A DNA stretch of 64,000 nucleotides from Mimachlamys varia (GCA_947623455.1 OX392540.1:9689432-9753431), one strand, 5' to 3'; positions 25,076 through 34,341 are shown, counted from the stretch's first letter. Numbers and translations: made by a program. The notes: generated by a model not told the origin, from the letters alone.

Positions 25076-25630
25076 TAATTTTCGTGGGTTTTTAATTTCA
25101 TTGATATGTCTTTATCTGTATCCCCAAGTTTGATATAAACCTATTCTTCCTAATTCACTATTCATGGACAATCAGTCTTGTATTTTGTCAAGATGGTTGG
25201 GTACAGTGTATTAACAGTTTAGAAAAACATCAAAATTGTTAGAAATTACATCAGCGTATTGAACCAGATATAAAAACTGTACAGTATGGCATGAAATGTT
25301 CATCAGGTTTGAAATCTTAAAGATTGCTTCGAGGTAAAAACTTTTGATTTCCCAATTATTATCAAACAGTCACATGTTATTCAAATTCTTAGTTTTCCTG
25401 ATGCACATGATATCGACCAAGAAAACTACCAATCTTTAAATACAATGAACTTTTCATGTTATACAGTTTATTATACTTGCTGGGAGAAAATGATTTGTGC
25501 TAGGTATGCTAGGGTTGGTCTAAAATATGTCATACATAGCTAGCAGTGCATAGTAGATACAAAATGAGCAATATAATACATTAAAAAAAAAAAAAAACAA
25601 TTATGAAACAAGTTATCCGACTAATATCAA

Positions 25631-25745
25631 TCACTCTTGTTGCCCCGGATGTTAGTGGGTGTGGGGTCTTAATGTGGGAGGAAACCGGAGTACCTGGGGA
25701 AAACCCACGTGGTTGGGCATCACACTGAATACTGTCAACCTCAAT
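25631..25745 (+). repeat. SINE-like repeat fragment
   Basis: The stretch contains gtgggaggaaaccggagtac and aaaacccacgtggttgggca, a motif pair I recall as recurring in interspersed repeats of many aquatic animals. No tRNA-like head is attached here, so it looks truncated. The family assignment is uncertain. Confidence 0.4.
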
Positions 25746-25835
25746 CTAGAACAAAACAATCTGTAGGATAAAGAAACAGGGTCGGCACATTTCAAATTAC
25801 AGTAAAACAAAAGACATCCACACTTCTGTATGTAC

Positions 25836-25938
25836 CTGTCGAGGTCTCTTTATACCACCCACAACAAACAAGTCCTCCCTGCGAGAATGCCAGGAGGCCC
25901 CGAAACTGGTGAGTCAGCGGCCAACATGGTTGTCATGT
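25836..25938 (-). CDS. WDR76: WDR76-like protein, penultimate exon, with in-frame TGA
   Basis: This 103-nt exon has a good 3' splice site (gtttatacttgcag) and a donor (CGACAG, then gtacat). It is in phase with the terminal exon across a 1623-bp intron. The reading frame gives H-D-N-H-V-G-R-stop-L-T-S-F-G-A-S-W-H, then E-D-L-F-V-V-G-G-I-K-R-P-R-Q. This aligns with the WDR76 stretch R-H-N-x-x-x-G-R-W-L-T-x-F-x-A-x-W and x-E-D-x-x-x-V-G-S-M-x-x-P-R-R. The stop falls on the family's Trp codon: TGG has become TGA, read on the plus strand as t at 25914 where c is expected. Either this copy is a pseudogene, or the base is a sequencing error or a null allele. I found no exons for the other propeller blades further up the minus strand, so this may be a 3' gene fragment. 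Confidence 0.8.
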
Positions 25939-26508
25939 CTGCAAGTATAAACAATGAAATATCTTTGGACCCGACACCGCTTGTCACACTGAAGTAAATA
26001 ACATTTTGTTATTTGATGACACTAAGTTATAGGCACAGCAACAAATATACCAGACAAACTTAAAATTCACATGGACATCTTTATAACACTGGACACCTGC
26101 TTATCTTTTAGTGCTCTCAACTTTTAAAGAATAGGTTTGTTTTTAACACGAACAGGATTTTAAAGCTTATTTGTGACTTTGGAAAACTTCTGTTCATCTA
26201 AGTCATAAAGAGTGCAAACTACAGGTGTCTCAACTCTAAACCGCTGAATTTTAATACAGCAATGATTTCCTCATGAAGTATGAAGATTCTTTCATGACCT
26301 GATTTCAGGTGAAAGTGTTGGTTTTGACAGTTCTGAGGATGGAAATCTCCTAAACCCAAGGGAAAAAGTTTCAATGAAAAATTAATGTTATCTTTGTTAT
26401 TTGTTAACATGTTGTACATGTATAAGTATTTCATCATGCCATCTTTTCCGCATTGCGTCATCAGCGTTTTTGGAATTCATGTTAATAAAGTCACATATTA
26501 TAAGGAAT
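25939..26508. other. AT-rich non-coding stretch
   Basis: This is upstream of the WDR76-like exon on the minus strand. It holds only short open frames without splice-bounded coding character. I see no further WD40 exon and no repeat with clear ends. Confidence 0.5.
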
Positions 26509-26559
26509 GTGTGCACTTTGCATAAATCCGCGAAGCGGTTTATGCAAAAAAGTGCACAC
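26509..26559. repeat. Long imperfect palindrome
   Basis: The arms gtgtgcact plus ttgcataaatccgc (left) and gcggtttatgcaa plus agtgcacac (right) pair around a short centre, with three extra A in the right arm. Together they form a hairpin of about 22 bp of stem. It directly precedes the inverted-repeat element at 26562 and may be part of it. Confidence 0.65.
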
Positions 26560-26561
26560 AG

Positions 26562-26853
26562 TTTTTTCGGTATATACCGTATAACCTTAAAAAAAATTGT
26601 GGTCATTCCATATAATTTCATTTCTAAAGAAACATATATAAGACAAAAGTCTTATAAATGATTGCGTATTTATATAATAACAAAAAATTATTGGTTTTGC
26701 AAAATATACAAACATGTGCATAAATTTTACCGCAAAACAACTTCAACCAATCAGAAGTTTGATTACAAAATACAGCGCCAAAAATGGCGGTATATGACGT
26801 CATCAGTTTTTGCGTTGTCTGATTTTTGAGGTTATACGATATAACCTGAAAAA
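26562..26853. mobile_element. Short inverted-repeat element, probable MITE (about 292 bp)
   Basis: The left end tttttcggtatataccgtat plus aaccttaaaa and the reverse complement of the right end (tttttcaggttatatcgtat plus aacctcaaaa) match with a few changes over about 30 bp. The interior is AT-rich and contains ccaatcag and a tgacgtca palindrome near 26795. I see no clear target duplication, so the exact ends are uncertain. Confidence 0.5.
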
Positions 26854-27039
26854 GTTTAACATTGCAGGAATAGGCAAAATTAAATTATAATCATTTAACT
26901 AACTAAAGTGAGCAGGGGCTTAAATATACCGGCCGAAATAATGTATAGGTCAGTTTTGCAAACTTTGTTCAGCTTCAATAAGGACAAGCTACCAGTCAAA
27001 TATATAAAAGTCTTTATGCCTGATGGTAATTCAGAAGAT

Positions 27040-27118
27040 ATCGTTTAAAGGAAAAGTTGATCGACGGTGAACGACGGACGGACACTGCACCATCACATTA
27101 GCTCACTTGGCCCTTTCA
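27040..27118 (+). repeat. Tail fragment of the hairpin repeat family
   Basis: gacggacggacactgcacca followed by ttagctcacttggccctttc resembles the tails at 24258 and 30386. The final ggaccaggtgag arm is lost here and replaced by the tRNA-like sequence. Confidence 0.45.
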
Positions 27119-27130
27119 AGTAGTGCTATT

Positions 27131-27203
27131 ATTTCCATCAGGATTTGAACCTGAATCTCCCACCACAGAGTGGCAAGTGTGATGACCACTACACTATAGA
27201 AAT
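27131..27203 (-). tRNA. tRNA-like sequence or SINE head, probably a pseudogene
   Basis: The 73-nt minus-strand sequence folds as a cloverleaf. The acceptor stem is atttcta with tggaaat (one G-U pair), the D arm is gtgt-agtggtcatc-acac, and the T arm is tcagg-ttcaaat-cctga with a perfect 5-bp stem. Box A (tagtgtagtgg) and box B (ggttcaaatcc) are good. The anticodon arm is weak: its stem has three G-U pairs, and the loop actctgt has C instead of the invariant T before the anticodon position (tct). I therefore read it as a decayed tRNA gene or the head of a SINE rather than a working tRNA. Confidence 0.5.
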
Positions 27204-27667
27204 ATACCATAGCACAACTGATATTTTCATCTATTTCTTCCATACATGTTGTATTTGAAATGTACATGTTTTTACTTTAAAGTTATACTCATCCTCAGCT
27301 TTTCTTATAACATATCACAAATAGATATATTTTAAATCAACTTACAAAATATCTATTCACTGTCAACTGTTTATGAGTATAGACTTATAAAACTGGTGTA
27401 ATAACCATTCATAATATCATAACAAAATGTTAAGCAGTAAAAAGATACAAAATTTGACCTGTGATCTCATTGACCTTGACATTTGGTCTAGTATAGTATT
27501 TGACCTTTGAGCTACTGACCTTAAAATTAAGTCTTATTTAGACACTTTGTTTGATTATGACAAATTCTGCTTCATTATAAGTGTCATATAAGTAAAAGTT
27601 GACCATTGACCTTGATCCCTGACGTTTGACAATGACCTTGTCATTTGGTCAGTATAAAACCTTGTGT
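27204..27667. other. AT-rich stretch with repeated tgaccttg motifs
   Basis: No gene is visible. Between about 27460 and 27655 the octamer tgaccttg or close variants (attgaccttgac, attgaccttgat, aatgaccttgtc, gtatttgaccttt) recur many times. These match nuclear-receptor half sites (reverse complement caaggtca), but such runs also occur in decayed repeats. Confidence 0.4.
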
Positions 27668-27670
27668 TGG

Positions 27671-27910
27671 TTGACCTCCTGCTGCAGAATGAACAACCAG
27701 CTCTCGATTGCCCTACCCTCTGCTGAATGTTCCATCGATCTCTACCTGTGGTATTGATTTGTTAGTTGACCTCCTGCTGTAGGGTGAACAACCAGCTCTA
27801 GATTGTCGCTACCCTCTGCTGAATGTTCCACTGATCTCTGCCTGTGGTATTGATGTGTTGGTTGACCTCCTGCTGTAGGGTGAACAACCAGCTCTCGATT
27901 GCCGCTACCC
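27671..27910. repeat. Tandem repeat, about 96-bp unit, 2.5 copies
   Basis: Units begin ttgacctcctgctg at 27671, 27766 and 27862 and share caaccagctct and ctaccctctgctgaatgttc. The copies differ at several positions, so it is moderately old. Confidence 0.85.
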
Positions 27911-27983
27911 TCAAAATTTAATGTTTTTGTATTTTTTTCCCTTGTAAATGTTCTTGAAAATCAAAAACGTACAATAAAATGAA

Positions 27984-27984
<1 letters not shown>

Positions 27985-28019
<35 letters not shown>

Positions 28020-28114
28020 TTTGATGTACTAGTAGTACCAATAACTGCATATCTGGGTCTTTAAAGAAGAAGATTGTTGAAATTTTAGCCAATTTGACCC
28101 TTTTGAGCCCCTTC
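27985..28114 (+). repeat. 5' half of the hairpin repeat family
   Basis: The sequence acaagaggcctacaggcctt then aacggtcacctgag, and later ttgttgaaattttagccaat and gacccttttgagcccc, is what I remember as the front end of the bivalve family whose tail is at 30386-30576. Similarity stops at the transposase remnant. The sequence resumes at 30386 (accctcaggcccctgg), as if about 2.3 kb had been inserted in one original copy. Confidence 0.45.
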
Positions 28115-28136
28115 CCACTGCCCTGGAGGAGGGAAT

Positions 28137-29570
28137 GCTGATCCGAGCACTGGCAGACCCCACACATTTAGCTAAAGCACAGTTCCGGAGATGTAACAGT
28201 GCCAAGCTGACAGCGAGTCCATGTTTCCTGGTCGAACCAGACTGAAACAGGCAAATACTCAGAAAATATTTTCCCAGGACATGAAACCCGGAACAGCCTG
28301 ATATTCAAGGACCTGATGAAAATGCACAATGGAAACATGGACATTATTTCAAAACGTTTACCTGCTGTGTTGGATGCGACTGTCGCATGCTACTCTGGTG
28401 ACTGTACCGAATGTAAACAACATTCTGTCGTGTGCTCTGGGGGTGACGGAGACAACTGGTGGACCCGCTCAATGTGTGCTCTGGGGGTGACAGAGACAAC
28501 TGGTGGACCCGCTCAATGTGTGCTCTGGGGGTGACAGAGACAACTGATGGACCTGCTCAATATGTGCTCTGGGGATGACAGAGACAACTGATGGACCTGC
28601 TCAATATGTGCTCTGGGGGTGACAGAGACAACTGGTGGACCCGCTCAATGTGTGCTCTGGGGGTGACAGAGACAACTGGTGGACCCGCTCAATGTGTGCT
28701 ATGGGGGTGAGAGACAACTGGTGGACCCGCTCAATGTGTGCTCTGGGGGTGACGGAGACAACTGGTGGACCCGCTCAATGTGTGCTCTGGGGGTGACAGA
28801 GACAACTGGTGGACCCGCTCAATGTGTGCTCTGGGGGTGACAGAGACAACTGGTGGACCCGCTCAATGTGTGCTCTGGGGGTGACAGAGACAACTGGTGG
28901 ACCCGCTCAATGTGTGCTCTGGGGGTGACGGAGACAACTGGTGGACCCGCTCAATGTGTGCTCTGGGGGTGACGGAGACAACTGATGGACCCGCTCAATG
29001 TGTGCTCTGGGGGTGACAGAGACAACTGGTGGACCCGCTCAATGTGTGCTCTGGGGGTGACAGAGACAACTGATGGACCCGCTCAATGTGTGCTCTGGGG
29101 GTGACGGAGACAACTGGTGGACCTGCTCAATGTTTCTGAGTGCAAATCAAATTGATCACCTTCAGATGACATCAGATGATGAGAAATTGGTGCTGGAACT
29201 GCTGAAGATAAAACTGAGCACTGAGACAGTCCACTCAATGCGTCTGAATACATTGACACAAGATAATGAGGGATGTCACAGGACTTAAAATGTATCTTTG
29301 ACAAAGCATCAGAATTTCGGATGGAATGCTGAGGAACGGTTGGACAACACCATTCTAACTGTGAATAACACGGCGGGCAAGGCTAGTCAACAGAAAGTAA
29401 AACATCTCGGTGGAACTCTGGGTATAAGGGGGTCAGACATCAGCTAGACCAAATAAGCTCTGAGGAAATATATCAGTGTCAGTACAAACCTGATGTGAAG
29501 AGAAGACTTGAACTGTAGGTGGTACAGCACAGGGAGCACGCGGAAATTTAAAGTCTGCCGGAAGTGCGAC
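28137..29570 (+). pseudogene. Mutator-like transposase remnant, C-terminal part
   Basis: In order, the conceptual protein shows A-D-P-T-H-L-A-K-A-Q-F-R-R-C (about 28155-28200), F-K-D-L-M-K-M-H-N-G-N (28303), P-A-V-L-D-A-T-V-A-C-Y-S-G-D-C-T-E-C (28361) and H-S-V-V-C-S-G-G. It then continues A-N-Q-I-D-H-L-Q-M-T (29142) and L-L-K-I-K-L-S-T-E-T (29200), ending with V-N-N-T-A-G-K-A-S (about 29363). These are features of the large animal family annotated as Mutator-like transposase domain proteins, which contain C-Y-x-G-D-C-x-x-C followed by H-S. Frameshifts and stops interrupt it. A 44-bp minisatellite (28431-29132) is expanded inside the codons after H-S-V-V. Deleting the extra repeats gives a continuous frame from H-S-V-V-C to I-D-H-L. 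Family naming is from memory. Confidence 0.7.
28431..29132 (+). repeat. 44-bp minisatellite, 16 copies, inside transposase codons
   Basis: The unit is tgtgctctgggggtgacaga then gacaactggtggacccgctc and aatg. About 16 units fit in 702 bp; one is 2 bp shorter (ctatgggggtgagagaca), and a/g and tgatgg/tggtgg variants occur. The unit encodes C-S-G-G-D-G-D-N-W-W-T-R-S-M once. Since 44 is not a multiple of 3, each extra copy shifts the frame, so the expansion arose after coding function was lost. Confidence 0.93.
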
Positions 29571-30385
29571 TACAGAAAAGGTCAGCTTGATCCAACACTG
29601 CATCAATCCAAGGGAGACAATCAACCTCAAGACCATCTGTATTGATGAGAAGAGAAATGACATTTTAATTTATGGACATTTTTTAAATAAAATACAAAAT
29701 TCAAGAAATACGTAACAGATAAAACAAAGTTACATATATCATGACTACCTGAGGGAGCCTCCCGTGGCGTGGTCGGACAATGTTGTATCTGTATATTATA
29801 TTGTATATTTTAATGTTATGATACAATAGTTAATGCCCTCAAAAATTGATTTTGTTGTTGTTTTCTTTGATCAAGCCCCTTTCAGTTCCAACATACAGTT
29901 CTCTGAAATCTACATGACCTTAGCATAAATTGGAATTCAAGCAATATTGCCTGTTAATTATTATTAATAAAATGCCACTCCAAACAGATATGATCAACAT
30001 TAACACACAAACTATTGTGGCACAAATGTGAACAATCCATATCACTTCTTATGTTTAAATTTCCTTCAAAAACTATGAATGATAGTCTATGTGCATGTTT
30101 TCCCCCCTCATTTCAAATCCCTTGGATCTTTAAAACTCATCAGGCCATATTTCCCATTCTTAGTTAATGGTCCCTGCCAGATCCTACAAATTCCATTTTC
30201 TGCACTTAAAACCGAGTTTTCCAATATCCTGGACTGATACAATTTGAAGATTTCCTCCATTTTAACTTTTAAAGCTCATGCGTAGGAATACATAAAACAC
30301 ATCATATGCAAATTTAAATCTATATAAACACTGTGCTAGAAAAAAAATAATAAAAAATTGAAATAAAATTAATTAAAACTACAAA
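29571..30385. other. AT-rich non-coding stretch
   Basis: I see no gene. Small hairpins (gagggagcctcccg at 29751) and AT-rich simple sequence near 30340 are the only structure. It separates the C-terminal transposase remnant from the returning half of the interspersed repeat. Confidence 0.5.
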
Positions 30386-30576
30386 ACCCTCAGGCCCCTG
30401 GGGGGTCAGCCCCATCATTTGTATAAATTTGAGTCCCAGCCACCTAGGGATGCTTCCTACCAAATTTGATTAAATTCCGATCAGTGGTTACGAAGAAAAA
30501 GTCAATTGTTGACAGACGAAGGACACCACGGTATGGCATAAGCTCACCTTGGTCCTTTGGACCAGGTGAGTTAAAA
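30386..30576 (+). repeat. 3' half of the hairpin repeat family
   Basis: It starts accctcaggcccctggggg, continues with cctaccaaatttgattaaat and agtggttacgaagaaaaagt, and ends in the foldable agctcaccttggtcctttgg then accaggtgag (30541-30570). This is the best-preserved tail of the three in the window. Confidence 0.6.
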
Positions 30577-30584
30577 ACACCCTG

Positions 30585-32361
30585 GATGTTCAATACCAGA
30601 ATTTGAACTGGACACCAAGGAAATGGGCCTGGGGATGGAGTTGTTCTGTGTGGTGTGTGAAATGTACCTATCTGTCCCCTTTGCACAACAAATTCTACAG
30701 AGAAGCAGAAACAGAGAAACCCGGACCAAAGCCAGTGCTTGTAAACAGTACCTCCCATCAGCTTTGTGTGGCCAGGCGGTCAGCACCAAAGGAGCCAGAC
30801 TGCTCCTTGGACACCTTAAGGATATAGATAGGGGGCACAGTGTCTTCAGGTGTTTTGCTTAATAATTTGGTTATACATTTAATAACATACATGTATCATA
30901 TATCATTGGAAAGGTTATTAAATTGTCTATAAAGTTAACGTATAATTATAGTGTTAAAGTAATTCACAATTGCATAATAGTATATAATATAGAAAAATGG
31001 CAGTCAATTTTTAATTTTGATCTTCTTTCACATTTTCTTACAAAAACTGACAATACTTTTCCTACTGACAGACAGAAAGGTCATCTACAAAAATATGCCT
31101 CAGATTTTTCCTATGTGTTCTAAATTTGAAGTAATTTCAATTTTATGGTCTTAATTGGTTATTAAACATGTTGTAGCTAAATTCTTCAGCAACTGAGGCA
31201 GAAAAATGTGGAACAAATTGGTTCATAGATGCCAAAGTTATGGCCGTTTGAAGAGGACAACTTGTTGAATTTATGAAAGTGCTCTAAAGACCATTTCCAC
31301 TCTTTGAAATCGGATACCTCTGGTTTTAACACTATCGGTAATCTGACGATTCAGTCTACCACACCATTAATCATGACTAGACATGTATCCATCAAGCTGT
31401 CCTCCAAAAAAACTGAGCATGTATTGGTTCAAATATCTGAAAAATTAATTAATATTAAAAGATTTCCCAGTGAAATGCCCCTTTCCCACAGAATTGTCAG
31501 ACAGGCCACACGATTAGCCTCTCCCATGTAATAACAGAGTCATTAGCTACAGTTCCTGTAGTAGTAGGGATACAGGGCCATAAATATTACATCAAAGACT
31601 GACCACAACTTCGAAGATTATGTAGCACAGTGCTAATGACTATATAACTGACCACGTCACTGTATGGGAGTCTGTTTATTTTGTAAACAGTACCACGTCC
31701 TGACCTGTATGTTTCGAGTTCAATGTTAATTCACAGTAATTTACACATTTATGAACATAATTTTGATTATTGTTTTTGGTTATATGATGTAGAATATTTG
31801 TAAGTAATCAAGTTTTGCAAAAACACAAAAATTAAAAAAAAAAATTGTTGGCCCCCTATCTATATCCTTAACATACCCACAGGAGCAAAAAGTGGGATGC
31901 AGCGACATTGGCCAACCTGGTGTCCAAGGAGATCACAGCACTCAACAAACAAGACATGGCCGAGAAGACCAGACAGGTAGTGGAGGTTAACCACTTGAGA
32001 GGGGATGCTGATCCGAGCACCATCGGAATAGCACTTGATGGTCGGTATAACAGCACATCATTTGGGAGTGCTAAGAAACCGGGTATGAATGCCTCACAGG
32101 GAATGATCGAGTCTGGGCATCGAGACATCAACCCCTAAGAAGTATATTATAAATAGCACGTACACTTCAGAACAAGTTGTGCTGGACTGGTGCTTGGCTG
32201 AGAGGAAAGGGCTACGACGTCAAGTGTCCTGGAGGTCACCCGGACTGCACAGCAAATACTGACCGCTATGGCAGCCTGTCAGAATATGCTATAGGAAAGA
32301 ACATCAGAGACCAGCTAACCAGCAAAGGTATCATGGTGAAGTATGCCACGACTGATGGAGA
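30585..32361 (+). pseudogene. Mutator-like transposase remnant, N-terminal and central part, split
   Basis: The remnant lies in two blocks, 30585-30815 and 31872-32361, separated by an inserted element. Block 1 reads E-M-G-L-G-M-E-L-F-C-V-V-C, then after a frameshift Y-L-S-P-L-H-N-K-F-Y-R-E, then A-L-C-G-Q-A-V-S-T-K-G-A-R-L-L-L-G-H-L. Joined over the insertion it continues N-I-P-T-G-A-K-S-G-M-Q-R. Block 2 then gives V-S-K-E-I-T-A-L-N-K-Q-D-M, L-D-G-R-Y-N-S-T-S-F and K-P-G-M-N-A-S-Q, and after another shift W-L-R-G-K-G-Y-D-V-K-C-P-G-G-H-P-D-C-T-A and K-Y-A-T-T-D-G. These match the central domain of the family, whose hallmarks are D-x-R-Y-N, C-P-G-x-x-x-C-T-A and T-T-D-G-D. The remnant stops at about 32361, where a minus-strand exon begins. 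At least three frameshifts make it non-functional. Confidence 0.7.
30820..31867. mobile_element. TTAA-flanked DNA transposon, 1048 bp, non-autonomous
   Basis: The left end TTAA-ggatatagatagggggc and the right end gccccctatctatatcc-TTAA are perfect 17-bp inverted repeats. TTAA directly outside both ends (30816-30819 and 31868-31871) is the target duplication of piggyBac- or Kolobok-type elements. The interior is AT-rich with no transposase frame. Removing the element and one TTAA restores a transposase reading through H-L-N-I-P-T, which shows exactly where it landed. Confidence 0.88.
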
Positions 32362-32381
32362 AGATCCGGATGCTGATGTAC

Positions 32382-32608
32382 CCTTCTTCCCTAATTTTCT
32401 TAAAGAGCTCATCAACAATTTCCTTTGTTGTTGGCAATGCAGTTGAGTTAGCCAACCCAACGACTGGTGTAGTGGCATCTTGCTGTGCTTGGGGAATAGG
32501 TGGTACCTCAGTATCTGGTATCCTCACAGAGGTACGTCGCCTTCCCACCAAAGTATTCTGTAGGGCTGCATGCCTTCGTGTCTTACGAGTAGGACCTGGC
32601 ACATTGCT
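32382..32608 (-). CDS. Putative coding exon, unidentified gene (exon c)
   Basis: The exon follows a strong 3' splice site (catttatttttcag) and is open for 75 codons to a possible donor (AGAAGG, then gtacat). It begins S-N-V-P-G-P-T-R-K-T-R-R-H-A-A-L, contains V-G-R-R-R-T-S-V-R-I-P-D-T-E-V-P-P-I-P, and ends T-K-E-I-V-D-E-L-F-K-K-I-R-E-E-G. It is basic and Ser/Thr/Pro-rich in its first two thirds, as in a disordered region, with a charged helical end. Its phase fits the exon at 33361-33419. I do not recognise the protein. It could be the N-terminal part of the same minus-strand gene as the WDR76-like exons, but no sequence proves that. Confidence 0.5.
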
Positions 32609-33360
32609 CTGAAAAATAAATGAAGTGAAACAGTATCCGTGATACCCATATAACTCACGAGCCCTATAACCATCCAACTGAAACAAACTATTCCCGATGT
32701 GGGGAAATATGTGCTGGGAAACAATATCCACACACAGTCAAAACAATGTTTACTTAATTCAATATATGGACTTTATACACTGATGCATACTGTACTATTT
32801 AGCATATATGTACATAGGACTTGACACAAAATTAACATATTAGAAAATTACTTTAGTAACAAAATCAGAAATGAAATCATTTGATGCAGAGCATTATTGA
32901 AATAATCAAATCAGCACCCTGTGAAACATGCTACAAAGAGTTGAAAATGTAAATAAACAATGTCTGCGTGATACCTGTGGTCTGTTATGTACACTCAAAC
33001 CCCACATAAATGTCAGGGTGCTTTGCCAAAAAAGACTTCCACAAATTTGCATGATTCTCACATCAACTGGGAACTTCATGCATACACTTCTTGCATGTAC
33101 AAATTATGTACCTTATACATATATTTTCTTCAATATACCCAAAGTTAGCACCAAAATGAACAAGGAATGGCCATCCAAGACATCAAATTCTTTGCTGCTC
33201 CCAAAATTGTAAGACATATTTCAGTGAAGAGTTTTCATTCATCACCATGAAATTTAATTATTATGGTCTCCAATAATTCACCAAGTTATCAGTGTTGTAC
33301 TGCAGACTCTGTTTGATGCTATCCAGCCTAATGATGAGGCAGATAATGGCCGTGACGTAC
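32609..33360. other. Intron between putative exons c and b, about 750 bp
   Basis: On the minus strand this lies between a GTACGT donor and a polypyrimidine-AG acceptor. It is AT-rich. The open frame that continues upstream of exon c (near 32620-32731) crosses the acceptor and is probably fortuitous. Confidence 0.4.
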
Positions 33361-33419
33361 TGGATTTGAAGAGTTCTGGTTGGGTCTGTAGCTGATTGAT
33401 GACCTCCTTGTGTTCAGAG
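33361..33419 (-). CDS. Putative small coding exon (exon b)
   Basis: This 59-nt exon lies between ttggccattcag and a donor CCA-gtacgt. Read with one base carried over from the exon at 40680, it gives S-L-N-T-R-R-S-S-I-S-Y-R-P-N-Q-N-S-S-N-P, with no stop, and ends in phase 0, which fits exon c. R-R-S-S and the later R-R-R-T-S resemble basic phosphorylation-type motifs. The call depends on splice-site and phase agreement only. Confidence 0.4.
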
Positions 33420-34122
33420 CTGAATGGCCAATATGAAAGACCCAGCAATTTCAAATGAGCTATAAATATCCTTGGTTATCCTTAATTATTCAGATGTGGC
33501 CTACATAAAGTCCAAATTGCAGCTGTATAAGACATAAGACAATATATTGACATGACATTGACTGGCCTGAAAGGTTGAAGGTCAACACAGACAAAGATAG
33601 AGACATGACATGAGTTATCTGCATGAAATGGCAGTTATTAGGATTTTATTACCATTATTACATACAATAAGTCCTTTAATCATATACGCCGAACAATATT
33701 TTTAAAAAAGTGTAATACCAATGCTTATGTTGAACAAATTATCAATGTCACAGAATGGAATGAAAAACAACCAAATAGCTGCCAAAGGGGATATAACTCC
33801 TGTCTGACTGACATATTGACTGCTGTTTACTGTGAAGTTTATGATACTCACGTATTCTGCTCTTTTGTGGTTATCAAATTCCAATACATAATTACGAGTC
33901 AAAAATAGAGAAAAAAAAACAAGAAAAAAAACCCAGGAATAATATAAGACCTAAGAATATATTGATCAGATGCGAAATTTCAACTAAAGAGGTACAAAAC
34001 TTAAGATTACCAGAACTATAACCGAATAAACTCGATGGAGGAAAGGGGATGGGGGTTGGCAGGAGGATAACTCCAAATTTCAAAATGGCCACCAGAAGGA
34101 GGCAACTCTGTCAGGTTCAAAT
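33420..34122. other. Non-coding stretch, part of a large putative intron
   Basis: AT-rich sequence with an A-rich run near 33908-33930. No gene or repeat with defined ends is seen. Confidence 0.4.
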
Positions 34123-34341
34123 GCGGTGGCCAAGTGGTTAAAGTGTACCAACATTCTACCACTAGCCCTCCGCCTCTGGGTTGTGAGTTCGAATCTTACG
34201 TGGGGCAGTTGCTAGGTACTGACCGTAGGGTGGTGGTTTTTCTCTGGGTACTCTGGCTTACCTCTAACTTCCAAACCTGGCACATCCTAAAATGATCCTA
34301 ACTGTTAGTAGGACGTAAAACAAAAATATACCAAACCAAAG
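34123..34341 (+). mobile_element. tRNA-derived SINE, about 219 bp
   Basis: The head carries box A (tggccaagtggttaaag) and box B (gagttcgaatctta) with a long variable region between them, as in a class II (Leu/Ser-type) tRNA. The body has acgtggggcagttgctaggt, ctgaccgtagg, gggtactctggctta and a tail ctgttagtaggacgtaaaac. I recall this arrangement from bivalve SINEs. The copy is full length, with an A/T-rich end. No clear target duplication was identified. Confidence 0.8.

Larger units (their letters stand above)
24213..25835 (-). other. Intron of the WDR76-like gene
   Basis: This GT-AG intron of 1623 bp is bounded by gtacat and ttccag on the minus strand. It contains a hairpin-tail repeat fragment (24258-24369), a 457-bp MITE (24619-25075), a poly(A) run near 25582 and a SINE-like fragment (25631-25745). 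The rest is AT-rich, with no coding sequence that I can see. Confidence 0.75.

Noticed and set aside
24910..25101. 63-codon minus-strand open frame
   Set aside because: It lies mostly within the MITE at 24619-25075, crosses its end, and has no splice or family support.
25912..25917. TGA as a selenocysteine codon in the WDR76-like exon
   Set aside because: The family has Trp at this position and no SECIS-like element is evident; a G-to-A change is simpler.
26219..26661. Open frames on both strands near 26.2-26.6 kb
   Set aside because: They overlap the palindrome and the inverted-repeat element and have no recognisable domain or splice sites; not an extra WD40 exon.
28316..28534. Stand-alone small gene with a G-D-N-W-W repeat
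   Set aside because: It is part of the decayed Mutator-like transposase with an expanded minisatellite, not a separate gene.
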